This document shows positions 47,399 through 59,622 of a DNA stretch of 64,000 nt, one piece after another. A program made the position numbers and the translations under genes. Each line of letters opens with the position of its first letter. Positions within the stretch are counted from its first letter, which is position 1. The stretch spans positions 42,144,492 to 42,208,491 of the forward strand of contig CM077600.1 in the NCBI GenBank assembly GCA_039654915.1, given 5' to 3'. The DNA comes from Aquilaria yunnanensis. Taxonomy: Eukaryota; Streptophyta; Magnoliopsida; Malvales; Thymelaeaceae. The notes under the pieces were generated by a model. The model did no database searches. It was given only the letters and a program-made list of their open reading frames with translations, and was not told where the DNA came from.

Positions 47399-49242
47399 TG
47401 TTGACACCCAATTTTGTCCGGGCACTGACTTTTGTCTAAGTTTTAGGTTAGGAAATTTACTTTAGGAGTATTTTGATTTTTACAGGGGTAGTTTAGTCTT
47501 TTTAGGTAATTGTTGATTTTTGAAGTTTAAAGTATTTATCTAGAGTAGAAATAGGAGTTAATTTAGTTTAGGTACTAATTTGGAGTCTTAAAAGTCTTGT
47601 AGGGTTAATTCAGGTAAAAAGAAAAAGTTTGGGAGGAAACTGGGGATTTTTAGAAAGTTGTAAGCAAAATTCAAAAGTTTGGGGTTAATCTGTCAAAATT
47701 GGAAAATTTGAGGTAAATCTGTCAAAAATTGAAAGTTTGGGGAAAATCTGGCGAAATCCTGAAATTCTAGGAAAATCTGGTGATTTTGGCAAAGTTTTGG
47801 GCTTAATTGACAGATTAAAGAAGTATTGAGTGAAATTGGAAATTCGAATAGAGTTTGGGTCAAAATAGCAACTTAAGAGTTCTTCTGGACTTGAATGAGT
47901 AGTTTTCCCAAAAATATTTAAAATTGAATTTGGATTAGTTTTAAACTAGGAAAACCTAGTTAATCTCACCTAGGACTTCCTAGTATAAATATGGGACACT
48001 ATTATTGACATGAAAGGGGGAGAATTTTCGAAACCCTAAGCTCCCATCGAAAAAAAGTAAAACTGCAGCTTCAAGCCCCTGATTTTTCGCTCACAGCTCC
48101 CCAAAACCCTAAGCTTTCCCAGCTAACGCCGCCGCCCTCCTTGGTGTTTCTCTCTGCTGCCCGTCACTCCAGTCACCGCCAGCGACGCCGCCGGTCATCC
48201 TCAGCCGACGACGCCTCCAGCCTCTGCCCCTGCTCCCTCGACGTCCCCGTCTACGCCGCCGCTGCCCTTGCCGTCGCCCTCCACGCCGTGCCGCTGCACT
48301 AGCCGCCGTCGTCTCCTCATTTTCCCCTGCCAGCCGCCGTCGTCTCCTCGTTGCCCCTGCCATCCACTGCCGCAACTGATGAAGCCCAAGCGCCGCCGTC
48401 TTCAGCTCGCCGTCCGATTGCGAGATTAAAGGAGGGAAGGAGAAACAAGACAAACCCGTTTCAAACCCGTGACCCGACCCGGATCTAACCCAGTCAAACT
48501 ACTCTTTCGGTATAATTCCCCTCTAGCCCTCTGACTTTTTATTTCATCCATTAAGTCACTAACATGTTTTCTCTTTTCGTAGATGAGTCACTGACAGCAA
48601 GTTTTTATTATTTGGTTTTCTTTGTTTCTTTTCTTATTTGTTTGTTTGGTCATTCATTAAATGTAGCCATTAAACCCACATAGGAATATGACCTAGAATA
48701 TTTGTTTAATATATTTTCTTATCCCTTTATTTATCTTTATTTTTTATTTTATTTTGGCATAATGTGATTTTCTTTAATTCATGCCTACAAAACATCCAAA
48801 AACACATAACAAATTTCTAGGATCCGTTCTTGGTGATTTGATAAAATTTCGAGACGGATTATTCGTTCGAATCCGATTGGTTTGATAAGATTCACGGGCT
48901 AGAACAAGATGTTCCTTTCAAATTCTTGGTGAATTTGATAAAGTTCCGGGATTTCTAGGACATCTAAGATTCCATATCAGGTTGGTCTGATAAGATTCAC
49001 GGTTTTGAATTAAATTAAATAAAATTCATTAAAATGATTTTCAATCAAAGACTAGGTTAAGAAGCAAAGATTTAAGAAAAGATAAAACTGAACCCCATGG
49101 TCCCAATTTCTGGGCGCTTTAATAAGGTTATTTTAGGGTAACTGACTCACAATCTTAGAATCTCTCGCAGACCATAACAGGTATCCAATTGACCTAGGTA
49201 AACTGATTGGTGGAGACTTCTAAAAAAAATCACGTTGCTACA
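47399..49242 (+). mobile_element. Solo LTR (1844 bp) of a Gypsy-like family
   Basis: Starts TGTTGACACCCAATTTTGTC and ends cacgttgctaca, the usual TG...CA. Homologous to the minus-strand solo LTR at 13334-15310 and, at its end, to 1-311. The interior has a TATA box (47994-48001) followed by a GC-rich leader (48110-48440). An Arg-rich antisense frame in that leader is not a gene. No internal retrotransposon sequence is present. Its flanks are an 86-bp direct duplication instead of the normal 5 bp. Confidence 0.88.
47994..48001 (+). promoter_or_regulatory. LTR TATA box
   Basis: TATAAATA within ctagtataaatatgggac, in the position equivalent to the TATA box of the 13334-15310 copy. It probably marks the U3/R region. 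Confidence 0.55.
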
Positions 49243-49328
49243 ACTTGAGGCTAAATTGGATAAGGAAGCAAAGCTGAAGGAGTTAGGAGCATAAGGAAGT
49301 TGAAAAGACAAAAAGTTCGATCGCACAT
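49243..49328 (+). repeat. 86-bp flanking duplication, right copy
   Basis: Begins at the base after the terminal CA of the solo LTR and then runs on into the rest of LTR B. The uninterrupted homologue in LTR A (about 44707-44795) has only one copy, so the duplication is specific to this insertion. Confidence 0.95.
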
Positions 49329-50749
49329 CAAAGAGTGTGATCGTACTTCCATTAAAGGTCTTTAGAGTCCAAGTATAATTGCACCTTAGAAAATGCAATC
49401 ACAATTTAAAAGCTGTAGGCAAAAGTGTGACTGCACTTTGAGAAGTGTTATCACACCTCACACCTGAACAAGAAGATGACCACTTTTTCAAATAAGCATT
49501 TTTTGAGTTTCAAGGCCAATTTTCGTCACCTACCAACCTTACCATTAGAAGATTTGAGGAAGATGGAAGAGGATAAGATTCAAGCCTTATATTTGTATCA
49601 TTTTTAGCTAGAGTTTGAATCATTATATTCACTTGTAGCCTCCTTAGAGAGATTAAGAGTATTCTTGAGGATTCTTGTGTTCATCATCTTGGAGTTTTTG
49701 GATTTTAGAAGATGAGCTATGAGTTACTTTAGAAATCAAGTCATTGAGTTTATAAGGGATTCCCGGTACCTTCTTTCTTCTTTTCTTTCTTTGATTTGGT
49801 GAATTTGTGTTGAATCCAAGAATGATGTTTCTTCTTCTTCTAGATATAGAGTAGTTTGTTTTACACTTTCTATGGTTGTAGTTACTTGAAATTAGTTTTG
49901 TTGGTTGAATACAAGATTGGGTATTTAGTTTTATTCTTCAAAGCTTGTTCATTTTTTTCCTTATGCTAAATTGTTGCTTGATTGTTGACGGCCACAATCA
50001 ATTGATGTCATGGTTTCCATTTTATGCTTGGGAAAGTGAAAGAAGAATTGAACCTAGGTAAGGAAGGTAGTAATTATGAGTATAATTGGGAGACTTGTCT
50101 AAATTATTAGGGATATGGTAAATAGAACTTGTTAATGTCTCTTCCTAAGGTAGTATTAAAGATGAAAATCCTTATTAGCTTGGGGTAGAAAGAGAGTTTC
50201 TTAGATTGGGAGAGCAAGGAACCAAAGAAAACACATCACTAACAAGTAGAGAGAGCTAGAACTTAGGATTGTTTCACTAACTTAACAAAGTCAAGTAATG
50301 AAAACCATAGGAAGTATGTTTAGTTTTAGTAACAAGAAAACCCTTAAAAAGCACGAGTTAGTTGTTTATGTTTTAGTGCTTAGGCTTTTGTTTAAAAATT
50401 TGGATGCTTAAAGTACTTAATTATGATAGTTGATTATCTAGACTAAAATTGTCCGGTTATTGATTGGCTTAGCAAAAGTTGGTTGTGAGAGTAGTGATGG
50501 TTGTTTAATTCATTTTACAATCCTCGTGGGACCGACAATCACTCTCTTGTACTACAAAATGATCCATGTATTTACAAGTAGAGTGTGGTTTTAAGAGATG
50601 TTGCACACTTGCAACATTTAACAAAAATAATATCTTTAATTCAAGCTTCAATATCATGTTGTTAAAAATATATGTCAAGTTGGGTATACATATTGTTTAT
50701 TGCGTTCATTACATATATTTGCACCGACTTATTTTAAACTTTTTGGTCG

Positions 50750-52232
50750 TTGATAAATGTTAATTTTGTGGTCAAACATGTTGACTTTTTGTCAACTTTG
50801 ACCACAATTTTCTACCTCATCACTCAATATTTTTGGCCAATTCTTGCTTTGATCCTTCATTTTGTAGGTTGAAGAAGCGGACCATAGCATTGGAATGGCA
50901 CCGGGACAAGCGGCACGAAAAACGGGAACGTAAAAGTCAACGGACATTATAACTGTGGCGCCTAGGCGCTAGGAGCGAGGCCTAAGCGCTACAGTATAAA
51001 GTCCTCTGCCAAGAAAAGAGCACTTTGGCGCCTAGGCGCCCATACATCCCTTCTGGCGCTGCGGCGCCAAGCGCCCTCGAGCTCAGGCGCCTAGGCGCCA
51101 ATCACCCGGGAAAGTGGTCCCCTCCTCAAATTTGAACTCAAGCTTGCTATTGGCCAAGGTTTTCTATCTAATGGGTTTGGTGAGTGAAAAGGACATCCTC
51201 TAGAGGAGAAGAATCTGGAACATAGCAAAGGGGAAGAGTAGCTTCTTCATCTTCTTCATTTTTCATCTTGTTTTTCTTAGAACTAATTTTGGGTTTTATC
51301 CACCATAGTTAGATTTTTAGCTTTTTTTAGTTTTTTCTTGGTAACCATTGGAGCTAGCTTGGAGATTGCTTGGAGTGCTCAAGGAAACTAGCTTGGAGAC
51401 TTTGGATTCAAGAGCTTCTAGCCATCTTGGGTTTACTCTTTCATCTTCCTTGTAGTTCTTCATAGATGTTATTATGTTTACTTTCATGATTATGTTTTAT
51501 TTAGTTATGGAGTAGTTTCCTTAGCACTTTCTATGGATGTAGCTACTTGGATTGATTATGTTGGATGAATTTATGGTTATGTGATGTTGGTTTTCTACTA
51601 AATGTATGTTTATTCTTCTCTTGAGCTTAATGTTGTGTTAGCTAGATGATTGCCACAATTAGTTGCACTATAAATTGCATCTAAACTCTTGGAAAAGATT
51701 AGAAGCTATTGGACCTAGGAGAAGAATTTAATGGCTATGGACTTGTTGGAAAATTAGTCTAAGTCATTATGTAAAGGTAAATTGAGCTTTAATGCCTCTT
51801 TCTAAACTTGTAATCGGGTGGAAATCCTTATTAAGTTTAGAATAGAGAGATTAATTCTTTCACTTGGAAAAGTAAGAATTTAGTTGAATAACTTTATCAA
51901 CATACATTGGAAATTAACCCACTCACCTAAGTTCACCGACAAATCAAGACAAGTAGTGAACCCATAGGAAGTGTTATTTCATGATTTGATAAAAACTACA
52001 ATTTTTACATTGCATACTTGCATTCTAGGTTAATAGTATTCCATTTAGCTAAGGTTAGTCACTTGTTTAAGTTGCCTACATTGTCATCCAACTTTGATTG
52101 TTTAGCTAAAGTTTAACTTGAGTAGTGGTACTTGGCATTCAATTTCATCAATCTTCGTGGGAACGATATCCACTCACCCATCTACACAACTACCGTGCAC
52201 TTGCGGAATAGTGGGTTTAAAATTTCACTACA
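50750..52232 (+). mobile_element. LTR of Athila/Tat-like element (copy D)
   Basis: Counterpart of copy C. Contains three GGCGCCTAGGCGC(C/T) palindromes at 50957-51099, the tatggatgtagctacttg core, and an end gtgggaacgatatccactc...ttgcggaatagtgggtttaaaatttcactaca finishing at 52232. Only ~140 bp separates it from LTR B. No polymerase gene is present between C and D. Confidence 0.6.
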
Positions 52233-52366
52233 GTCGTGTCCAATACTAGATACTTTTTATTTTAAACTTTTATTGAATAATATGTTATGATAATTAATTA
52301 GTATTTTTTAAATTACTCTTTTGATGATAATAATTTTCTTAATAATATTTGTATAGAATTTAAATA

Positions 52367-52593
52367 CTATCTCTGTTCTAAATTCTTTGCTTTATTTTAG
52401 TTTTTTTACTTACATTTGAATTGAATTTTTTTACATTATTATATATTAATTTTTTAAAAAAATTATATTTAGAAATTACAAGAATTATAGTTTTTAAATA
52501 TAAATTTTTATCGAATAATAATATAAATAAATTTAAGTCAAATTTATATAAAAAAAATAGAAAAATGGAGTAAAGAATTTGGGATGGAATGAG
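52367..52593. mobile_element. Stowaway-like MITE
   Basis: CTATCTCTGTTCTAAATTC at left and, inverted, CTCATTCCATCCCAAATTC. TA on both sides (52365-52366, 52594-52595). AT-rich interior. Confidence 0.78.
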
Positions 52594-53679
52594 TATATAT
52601 TATTTTTTTTGTACTAGATATAATTTTGAATCTTATGGCAACATTGAGTATATAAACTAATTAAGTTGTCTAGTGTTACCATTCTAGATTCATAAAATTA
52701 ATAAACAAAGCCTTTTTATTATTGATCAATAGGATCACTTCACGTTTGATTTTTATAAAAAACTATACTACCTTTGTTCCAAATTTTTTGCTTTATTTCA
52801 GTTTTTACTTAAATTTAACTTTAATTTATTTATATTTTCATTTAATAAAAAATTACAAAAAATATTAGAAATTACACAATTTATAATTTTTAAATATATA
52901 TATTTTAAAAAATACATTATTTATTTGGCAAAGCTTGTTCTCTTTATTATTCACAACAATTAATTCATGGTTTTATTTCTTTCAATATTTCATATAAATT
53001 TTTATATGAAAATGGTTTCTTAAATGATATATGTATGTTATATATATATTAGTTAAAATTTTTATAGATAGATAATACAATTAATTTTAAATCGCTTTGA
53101 AATTCAGACACAATTATCTAATTTTAGATTAAAAGCCCAAAATATATCTAATAATACACTTTTCAGAAAATATACAAACTAAAAAATTTAAAATTCAGTT
53201 TACTTTTGCACGTATCTTCTCTCCTATTCAAAAACACCTTCACATATATAAAATTTTAGGGAGAGAAGATAAAAATGTGAAAGAAGTCATATAAATAAGT
53301 AAATGTGATAAAAAAAATTTGCACATAAAATAATTAAAAAAGTTACGCATATTTTGGAAAACTGGAGTACAAAGTTTTCATGGGGAAAAAGTATAGCCTG
53401 ACAAAATTTGACATCAACTTCTAATTAATTAAGAACCCTACCCAACCAGTCTCAACTTGAATTATATTCGACGTCCTGAATCACTGCACCTGCACGATAA
53501 CGATCGAATAGTGCAGTTAGTATTTGGATGTGTGGTCTAAATTTTAAAAAGTCAACCTGAAAATGATATAAACCAACATCATTCAGACTGATCATTGCTG
53601 TCTGACTGAAGCCCTAACGCGCAACCAAGGTCAACTTCAAATTCAATCATTCGTTTTTATTCATTGTCTCGTGAAAGTT
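52594..53679. mobile_element. Overlapping MITE fragments in AT-rich sequence
   Basis: 52770-52930 is the left half of a copy related to 52367 (tactacctttgttccaaatt). It is then joined to sequence like the interior of 38304 (attattcacaacaattaattca). The rest to 53679 has no recognisable feature. Confidence 0.4.
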
Positions 53680-53874
53680 GGCTCATTTATTATTTTAGTA
53701 ATTAATTTATAATTTTATTTATTTTAAATTTATTATATAGATATGAACTTTTCATATATATATATATAATTTCTAAAAAAATTAATACAAATAATATGCA
53801 TAAAATTAAATTAAATTTTTAGTTAAAAAAATGAGCAACTAAACTGATACAGGGACTGGGTGAGTATATATGAT
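53680..53874. mobile_element. Degraded Stowaway-like MITE
   Basis: ttggctcatttattattttag...aaaatgagcaactaaactgatacagggactgggtgagta resembles a mutated element end (gag-TA) with a matching inverted left part. Ends uncertain. Confidence 0.35.
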
Positions 53875-54835
53875 TTCTGGACAACTGTTATTTAGTTATT
53901 TTTTTGGTAATCATTATTTAGTTCATTTGTTCGTTCTAATTTTTGGACACGAGGAAAATGTTAACATTCTTTTTTTTTTTTGTTTGTTTGAAATTAATTT
54001 ATGAAATATCTCTCGACCAGCAATCTATATATCAATTGGTAGGCGATTAGAGTACCGTCATTAAAACCCAATTAAATTCATGGCATGCCCTACCGTTAAA
54101 ATGGCACTTCTCCTGATCCTAAACCTTCACCTAAATTAGTTAATTTGGGAAAGAAAAAAAAAATTGCTCCATTTCAAGTCCAGTGCATGCTGAAGTCCAG
54201 CTGATCATCTGAGTATTTAATCGGGAGCAACGCTACCCAGGTACCAGGGGCTCCTCATCCATAGCAGACTTTCCAAATGTTATGGATATTTATAATACGT
54301 GAAAGAGATCACTTTTCTTAAGATAAATTAGCCTAAGGATATAATAAGCTTAGTGTATTTCTAAGAACAACCGGATACGTATAGAGGAAGAAAAAGATAC
54401 AACTCTTAGAAAGTCACAACTCTACCAATAGATATAACTTTTCCAACCCTTTCACAAAAATTAAAAAAAAAAAAAAAAGATATAAAATTAATTATGAAAA
54501 ATTAATTTTGGATTTTTCTACAGTGTCCAAGTGCCTATATAAAAAACTTTGAACCAATTAAGAATGGTCCCCCTACAGCCTATTTATGTAACTTGAAAGT
54601 CCATTAAATTTTGAAACGTATAAACACATTAGTTTGTAATTCTTCCCATGCTGGATGAAGTTGTGCGTACTTCACAAACTGTTTAAACACCTGAGCTATA
54701 GGAACAAGAACAACAGACTCTGCGTTAGCCTTCCACGTCCATGTTTTCTACTGATGGTCAAATAAGTAGTGAGTTTTACTTGAACTTTGACTATTCTTCT
54801 TCGAATTTGGATCATCGTAAGAATATAGAGTATAG
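53875..54835. other. Intergenic, no gene
   Basis: No supportable coding or repeat feature; poly-A and poly-T runs only. Confidence 0.5.
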
Positions 54836-54844
54836 CTTAGCTTT

Positions 54845-55756
54845 GGGTAAAATACAAAAAAAGTAAAACTGAACTTTTGGCACTTGATAAATTTGGTTAC
54901 TAATTTTTTACATGGTACCAAATTCATCATTAAAGACAAAATTTTGTGTCAAATCAGGTATCATTGTTTTGAAATAGTATCAATAACATGACCAATGTAA
55001 CTAATGGTGTAAAATTACTGTCAAATGGCAGAATATTCTGTCATGAAATGATTATGTGGCAATTAAAGTGTGATTGCGTGACAAAACGACATGCCAAGTA
55101 GCCGAAATGACATGGAAATTAAATTGGGGATTTAGGGTTTAAGCTACTTTGAATTGGGGATTTGGGATTCTGTTGCAATTGAAGGTTTTGAAAGGAATTG
55201 GAGTGGGGATTGGGTTCAATTTAGTCTGATTGACTCTGATGCAATTTGAGAAGAGATTTGGAGGAAGTATCCGATATGATTCAAGGAAGCAACCGATGTG
55301 ATTTCGAGTAAAGATTTTGAGGCGGAATCAAAGATGCCGCTATTCCTAGCCACCGTCGAATGATTTCAAGCAGAGATCGGAGAAGAGATGCAAGTAGAGA
55401 TCTGAGCAAAGATGTGGTGGAAGAAGATGAGAGCAGGGATGTGAGGATGGAAAGATTCCGAAAACAGACACCTTTCATAGCTTCATCCATCATCGCTTCT
55501 CCGCAACAAATTCTTTTGCCGTCTTTCGTCACTTCATCCACAACCCTAGACTTTCTGGCTTTTGCTTTTTGCTAAATAATGAATGCCACCTCAATAGCCA
55601 ATTTACTACTTTGTTAACACATCATCCATTCTAATGGCAAAATGATGACTTTGGACCTAACATAAAACTTTAGTTATGAATTTAGAACCATTTGAAAGAT
55701 TGGTAACTAAATGTGTCCGGAGCAAAAAATATGATCACTTTTTTGGTACTTTTCCT
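54845..55756. mobile_element. MULE with 9-bp target duplication and non-TE interior
   Basis: 912 bp. Inverted arms start GGGTAAAATACAAAAAAAGT / AGGAAAAGTACCAAAAAAGT and share ttggttactaat / ttagttaccaat and aaattcat-a-taaag over about 120 bp. Exact CTTAGCTTT on both sides (54836-54844, 55757-55765). The interior 55130-55570 is GC-richer, with overlapping open frames on both strands (71 and 86 codons) that I cannot assign. It may be a captured gene piece. Confidence 0.85.
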
Positions 55757-55805
55757 CTTAGCTTTTGCCTTTTTATTCTAAAAAAAATAAATGTGATGGA
55801 TTTAT

Positions 55806-57511
55806 AAAGTACACCAAAGGCCCTTGAACTTTGTCATCTCACATGAATTGGTCCTCCATCTAAAAGTCTGACATTAGCAGCCCTCAAACTTTCCAACTTA
55901 GACCAAGTTGGTCCAATGATGTTGGATAGGAATTTGATACCCTTTTTAAATTAGCATGCAATCAGTGACTTAGTTGCATGTATCTAAAATTTATGAAATA
56001 AGTTTCATAGAAAGAAAAGAATGGGTAATCGTATGCATTAATTCCTATTCTATTACTATAAAAAATAATTATTTTTTAGTTTGCTTCTTTTTCGTTTATA
56101 ACCAATATACTATTTAAAATTTAATACACCACCTAACCTAATAATCACTTCAATAATATTTTTTTCTTAAAATAAATATTTTTATAATTTTTCTTACCCA
56201 ACTTAAGAAATAATAAAATAGTTATTTCTCATAAAAGATATTCTAAGCGTGCTTTTAGACTTCATAAAATTAAAATTTCAGTTGGTATCATATTTAAACA
56301 AATAATCACAATATAAAGCTATTAAAATATAAACTTAACAATTCATTCTAATTCATTTAATCCAATAACTTGCTAGACCGATAAAAAAATTGAGTGTTCA
56401 AGATGAGGTAGTATAATTTTCATTCCATGTATGTAGTCTTACATTTTTGTGAAAATAGACATACATGAAAAAATTATACATTCATAAAATAATAGTAAAT
56501 CCCTACCATTTAATGAATCGTGGAACAAAATTAGAAACTCTAACTCAGTGCCTAAGCTTTTTACTTTCCCAACACCTACAACCTTAAGCTTCCATCTCTT
56601 TACGCCTACATCCATTTCTCCACCACCTCCAGCCTTATAAACATTTTCAAACCTCGCACCACTATAGGATGCAGAATCCCAACCAAAAATCTTGACTAAA
56701 TTTTTTGTCACTAGAAAGCATCCCAAGGGGTCCGGGCATCGTTCAATGCTATTTAGTCACTAGACCCTAGCGATCAAGGTTTTGGCTACTAGTTTTTTGG
56801 TTGGTCACCATATTAATTCTATGTTGTAGTGCACCCCTATGATGTCAACACAAGTCCACTTGTCCCGAAACCTTTATCTCACAACCTTGTTGAAGCAACT
56901 TGATGTTTGCCATCACCATTGAAGGGCTGTCACTTGAGATATATTGAGAAAGGAGTCAAGATTTTCTCAACTCCTTGTGCTTGTTGGAATTGCTTTCTAG
57001 CCACTATTAGGGGTCAATGTTGCCGAAAAATGGATGGGATGTGTAGATCTTTATCCATAGATCAGTAGCTCCACTGTTTTGAAGAATCAATTTCACCTTG
57101 GTTTGCTAAAATTGCAATATGAGGAACATTGAGCGATAGCCAACTATCTGGTGCAGGAGACAACCAATTGTTGGGATTGCATCTAAAGCCGCCAGTTTTT
57201 GAGCTGCCACACCACTCCCAAACAGTGATGGCCGGTTGCTATACTGAAGCTTGAATCTGGGAAGAGAGAGGCAAAGGAGAGTGGCCTAAATAGAATGCTT
57301 TGGATGTTATGGATGAAAATGTAATAAAAAATAAAGGTTAAGAAACGCCAATTAGGCCATATCAACTATGTATTACGGCTTTAGGATGCTGTCATGTTTG
57401 GAACTAACTCAAACCGTGGTGTAAAGTTTAAGTGCTTCTGCTATATCCAAGTTTTAGTTGAAGGATTAACTTGACCCAATTGTCAAAGCTCAAGGGCCTC
57501 TAGTGTACTTT
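55806..57511. mobile_element. MULE-like element, about 1.7 kb
   Basis: Inverted ends AAAGTACACCAAAGGCCCTT and AAAGTACACTAGAGGCCCTT, then ga-ctttg-ca, tggtcctcca / taatccttcaa and tcaaactt / ttaaacttt blocks over about 110 bp. No target duplication recognised. The interior 56430-57300 has higher GC and short frames of no recognised family. Confidence 0.65.
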
Positions 57512-59200
57512 GTCTAATGTGTGGATTCATATATGGAGGTTTGAATTATTCTAGGGTATGCACCGTTTTTTTATATTTATTTTAGGAGATTGATTTGATC
57601 GGCTTCTCCCCTCCACGGTCAAACAAATTAACTGTTTGTGTCGGCTACGGATGACTATCATGTACATGCACAAATACAGATATTGTTATTTTCAACAAAA
57701 AACTGCTGCATTTTCTACCCTCACCTCGTTGGAGCACAACAAACGCATATGAGGCCCAAACCTGCAAAGTAGTTTATTGCTATGTGTAATTACACATATT
57801 TGATGTGGGTTGTTACTGGAGACGAAAGATTGGCTTTCTGATGAATCGAGTTCATGGGCTGATCAGAACAAGAACTACCGGCTAACTACTGTACTGCAGG
57901 CCCGTGCTGACCAACTATAAACCCGGAGGACTGGAATGGAATTGGAGCTCGCACGTTTTGTTTGCTCGCCATGAACTCTAAGGATCTTAATTTTTTTTTT
58001 TCCTAGAGAAATTAAGCTCAAGAATCTTTAGACGAACTTAACTGTACCAAATAAACAGGGAACTAAATTTTCTGTAATGTTTAGATTAGATATAAGCTGT
58101 TCCATTGTTCATACTAGTTGTTTGTAGCAAGGTTGTTAAAAATGTGATCCGAATTATAGGATTGTATAATCCTATGGTCGGAATCTAGAAAACATTATTA
58201 AAGTATGGTAGGATCTATGATATGGCAGAATTAGAGTATTAGGGTGATCATAAGATTGATAGGATCTTTAAATCAAAAAATTCTAGCAATCCTTCTTGAT
58301 CTTGATTTCTATTTGATATACTTCCATTTTAGCCAAAATTTGTTAAATCTAAGTGAGTGGCCCAAGTTTGGCAGCCCAATAGCAAGTATTGCTCAATTAC
58401 CCAATTAATAACTTATTGAATTAAACAAAAACCAAGAAAAACAAAGCTTACGAGATGAAGTAAACAATAAATTAACAAAAAATAAAGCTCCATGGCCTGC
58501 GAGTTTATAATGTGTTTATTTGTTAATAATATGTTGTTTATGAATTAAACTTTAGACTTGTATTGGATACTTTGATGTATTCTTCAGCTTTCTTTAATTT
58601 CTCTCTTGTGAAATACGTTTGTTAAACAATTATTAGGATTCGTTCACTTTTAACACGAAAAAGATAAAACAAATAAAGATACTTTGCATGTTTAGTAAAT
58701 TTCATATTTAAAAACTTTCATATTTAATAAATTTTATACTTGAGTTCTTCTAAAATAAGTGACTCCCATATTTAGTAAATTTGAAGATTTTAGGAAGCAA
58801 TTATCAAATTACAACATTGGTCCTTAAACTTTTAAGTATAGTGCAATAAGGTACCGCAAGTTTTAAAATCTACATCTTAGTCACCATAATAATTACAATA
58901 TGGATCTTTAAACTTTTCAAATCTTTTCACTAGTAATTTTTAAAATTTAAAGTTTAGTCACTAATAGAGTAATAGTGAACTAGAGTTATATTTCATAGCA
59001 ATTTCACAACAAAAATTTGATATCATAGCAAATTTATCAAAAAATAATTAAGAAAATTTTTTATGAAAATTTTAATCTAACATACCAAAAAAATAAAAAT
59101 TAACATAAATTAATTGCACAAAAAATTAAATTATTTAATTTAAATTTTGACAAAGATAAAACAAAAAAATTAATTTATTAAGTGATTTCAATATATATAT
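57512..59200. other. Intergenic, no gene
   Basis: No coding signal. 58800-58980 has 'ggtccttaaactttt'-type words as found in MULE ends, without a partner. An (AT)n run lies near 59190-59208. Confidence 0.45.
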
Positions 59201-59209
59201 ATATATATA

Positions 59210-59412
59210 CCAGTAACCCAAACAAACCAAACTGATTAACTTGAGTTTGGACTGAAACCCAACTTGAAATTACTCTAGGCTAAAATCGACCTCGACCCAT
59301 GTTGAACTTAAATCCAAATAAACCTGACCCAACCCAACCCGAATCTAAAATTCACTCAACTCAAACCTAAAATGACCCAAACCTGACCCGACCCACCCAA
59401 TTGTCATCCCTA
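59210..59412. mobile_element. hAT-like element end fragment
   Basis: On the minus strand it begins TAGGGATGACAATTGGGTGG followed by repeated 'ggtcgggt / gggttgggtc' words, a common plant hAT-type end. The other end is missing. Confidence 0.4.
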
Positions 59413-59622
59413 CCTTCCATGAGAAGTATGCAATGTATCTTTACTTTCCAAAACCAAATTAATACTTCAATGTCAAACATCCAAGTTAGGGCCCTCCTTT
59501 CTCGGGCAAAAAATATCTTTAAAAAATGATAGAAAAGATACACACACATATATATGCGAAAGGCCATTAGCATTTTTACTATGGGTATATTTGCCACTGT
59601 CGTTGAGGATATATTCACACAT

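Larger units (their letters stand above)
47177..50607 (+). mobile_element. 3' LTR (copy B), interrupted by a solo LTR
   Basis: The LTR begins TGATAGTCAC at 47177, is broken at 47398/47399, and resumes in the second copy of the 86-bp duplication at 49243. It continues to about 50607 (ttgcaca), ending with the typical cctcgtgggaccga / ttgtactacaaaatgatcc region of Athila/Tat-type LTRs. Without the insertion it would be about 1.5 kb, comparable with copies C and D. Confidence 0.65.

Noticed and set aside
48109..48453. 114-codon Arg/Gly-rich antisense frame
   Set aside because: Lies in the GC-rich leader of the solo LTR and translates CCG/CGC repeats; overlapping frames are also open.
47313..49328. 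Reading the 86-bp repeats as an ordinary target-site duplication
   Set aside because: LTR integrases give about 5 bp. The length and the single-copy homologue in LTR A point to recombination or repair instead.
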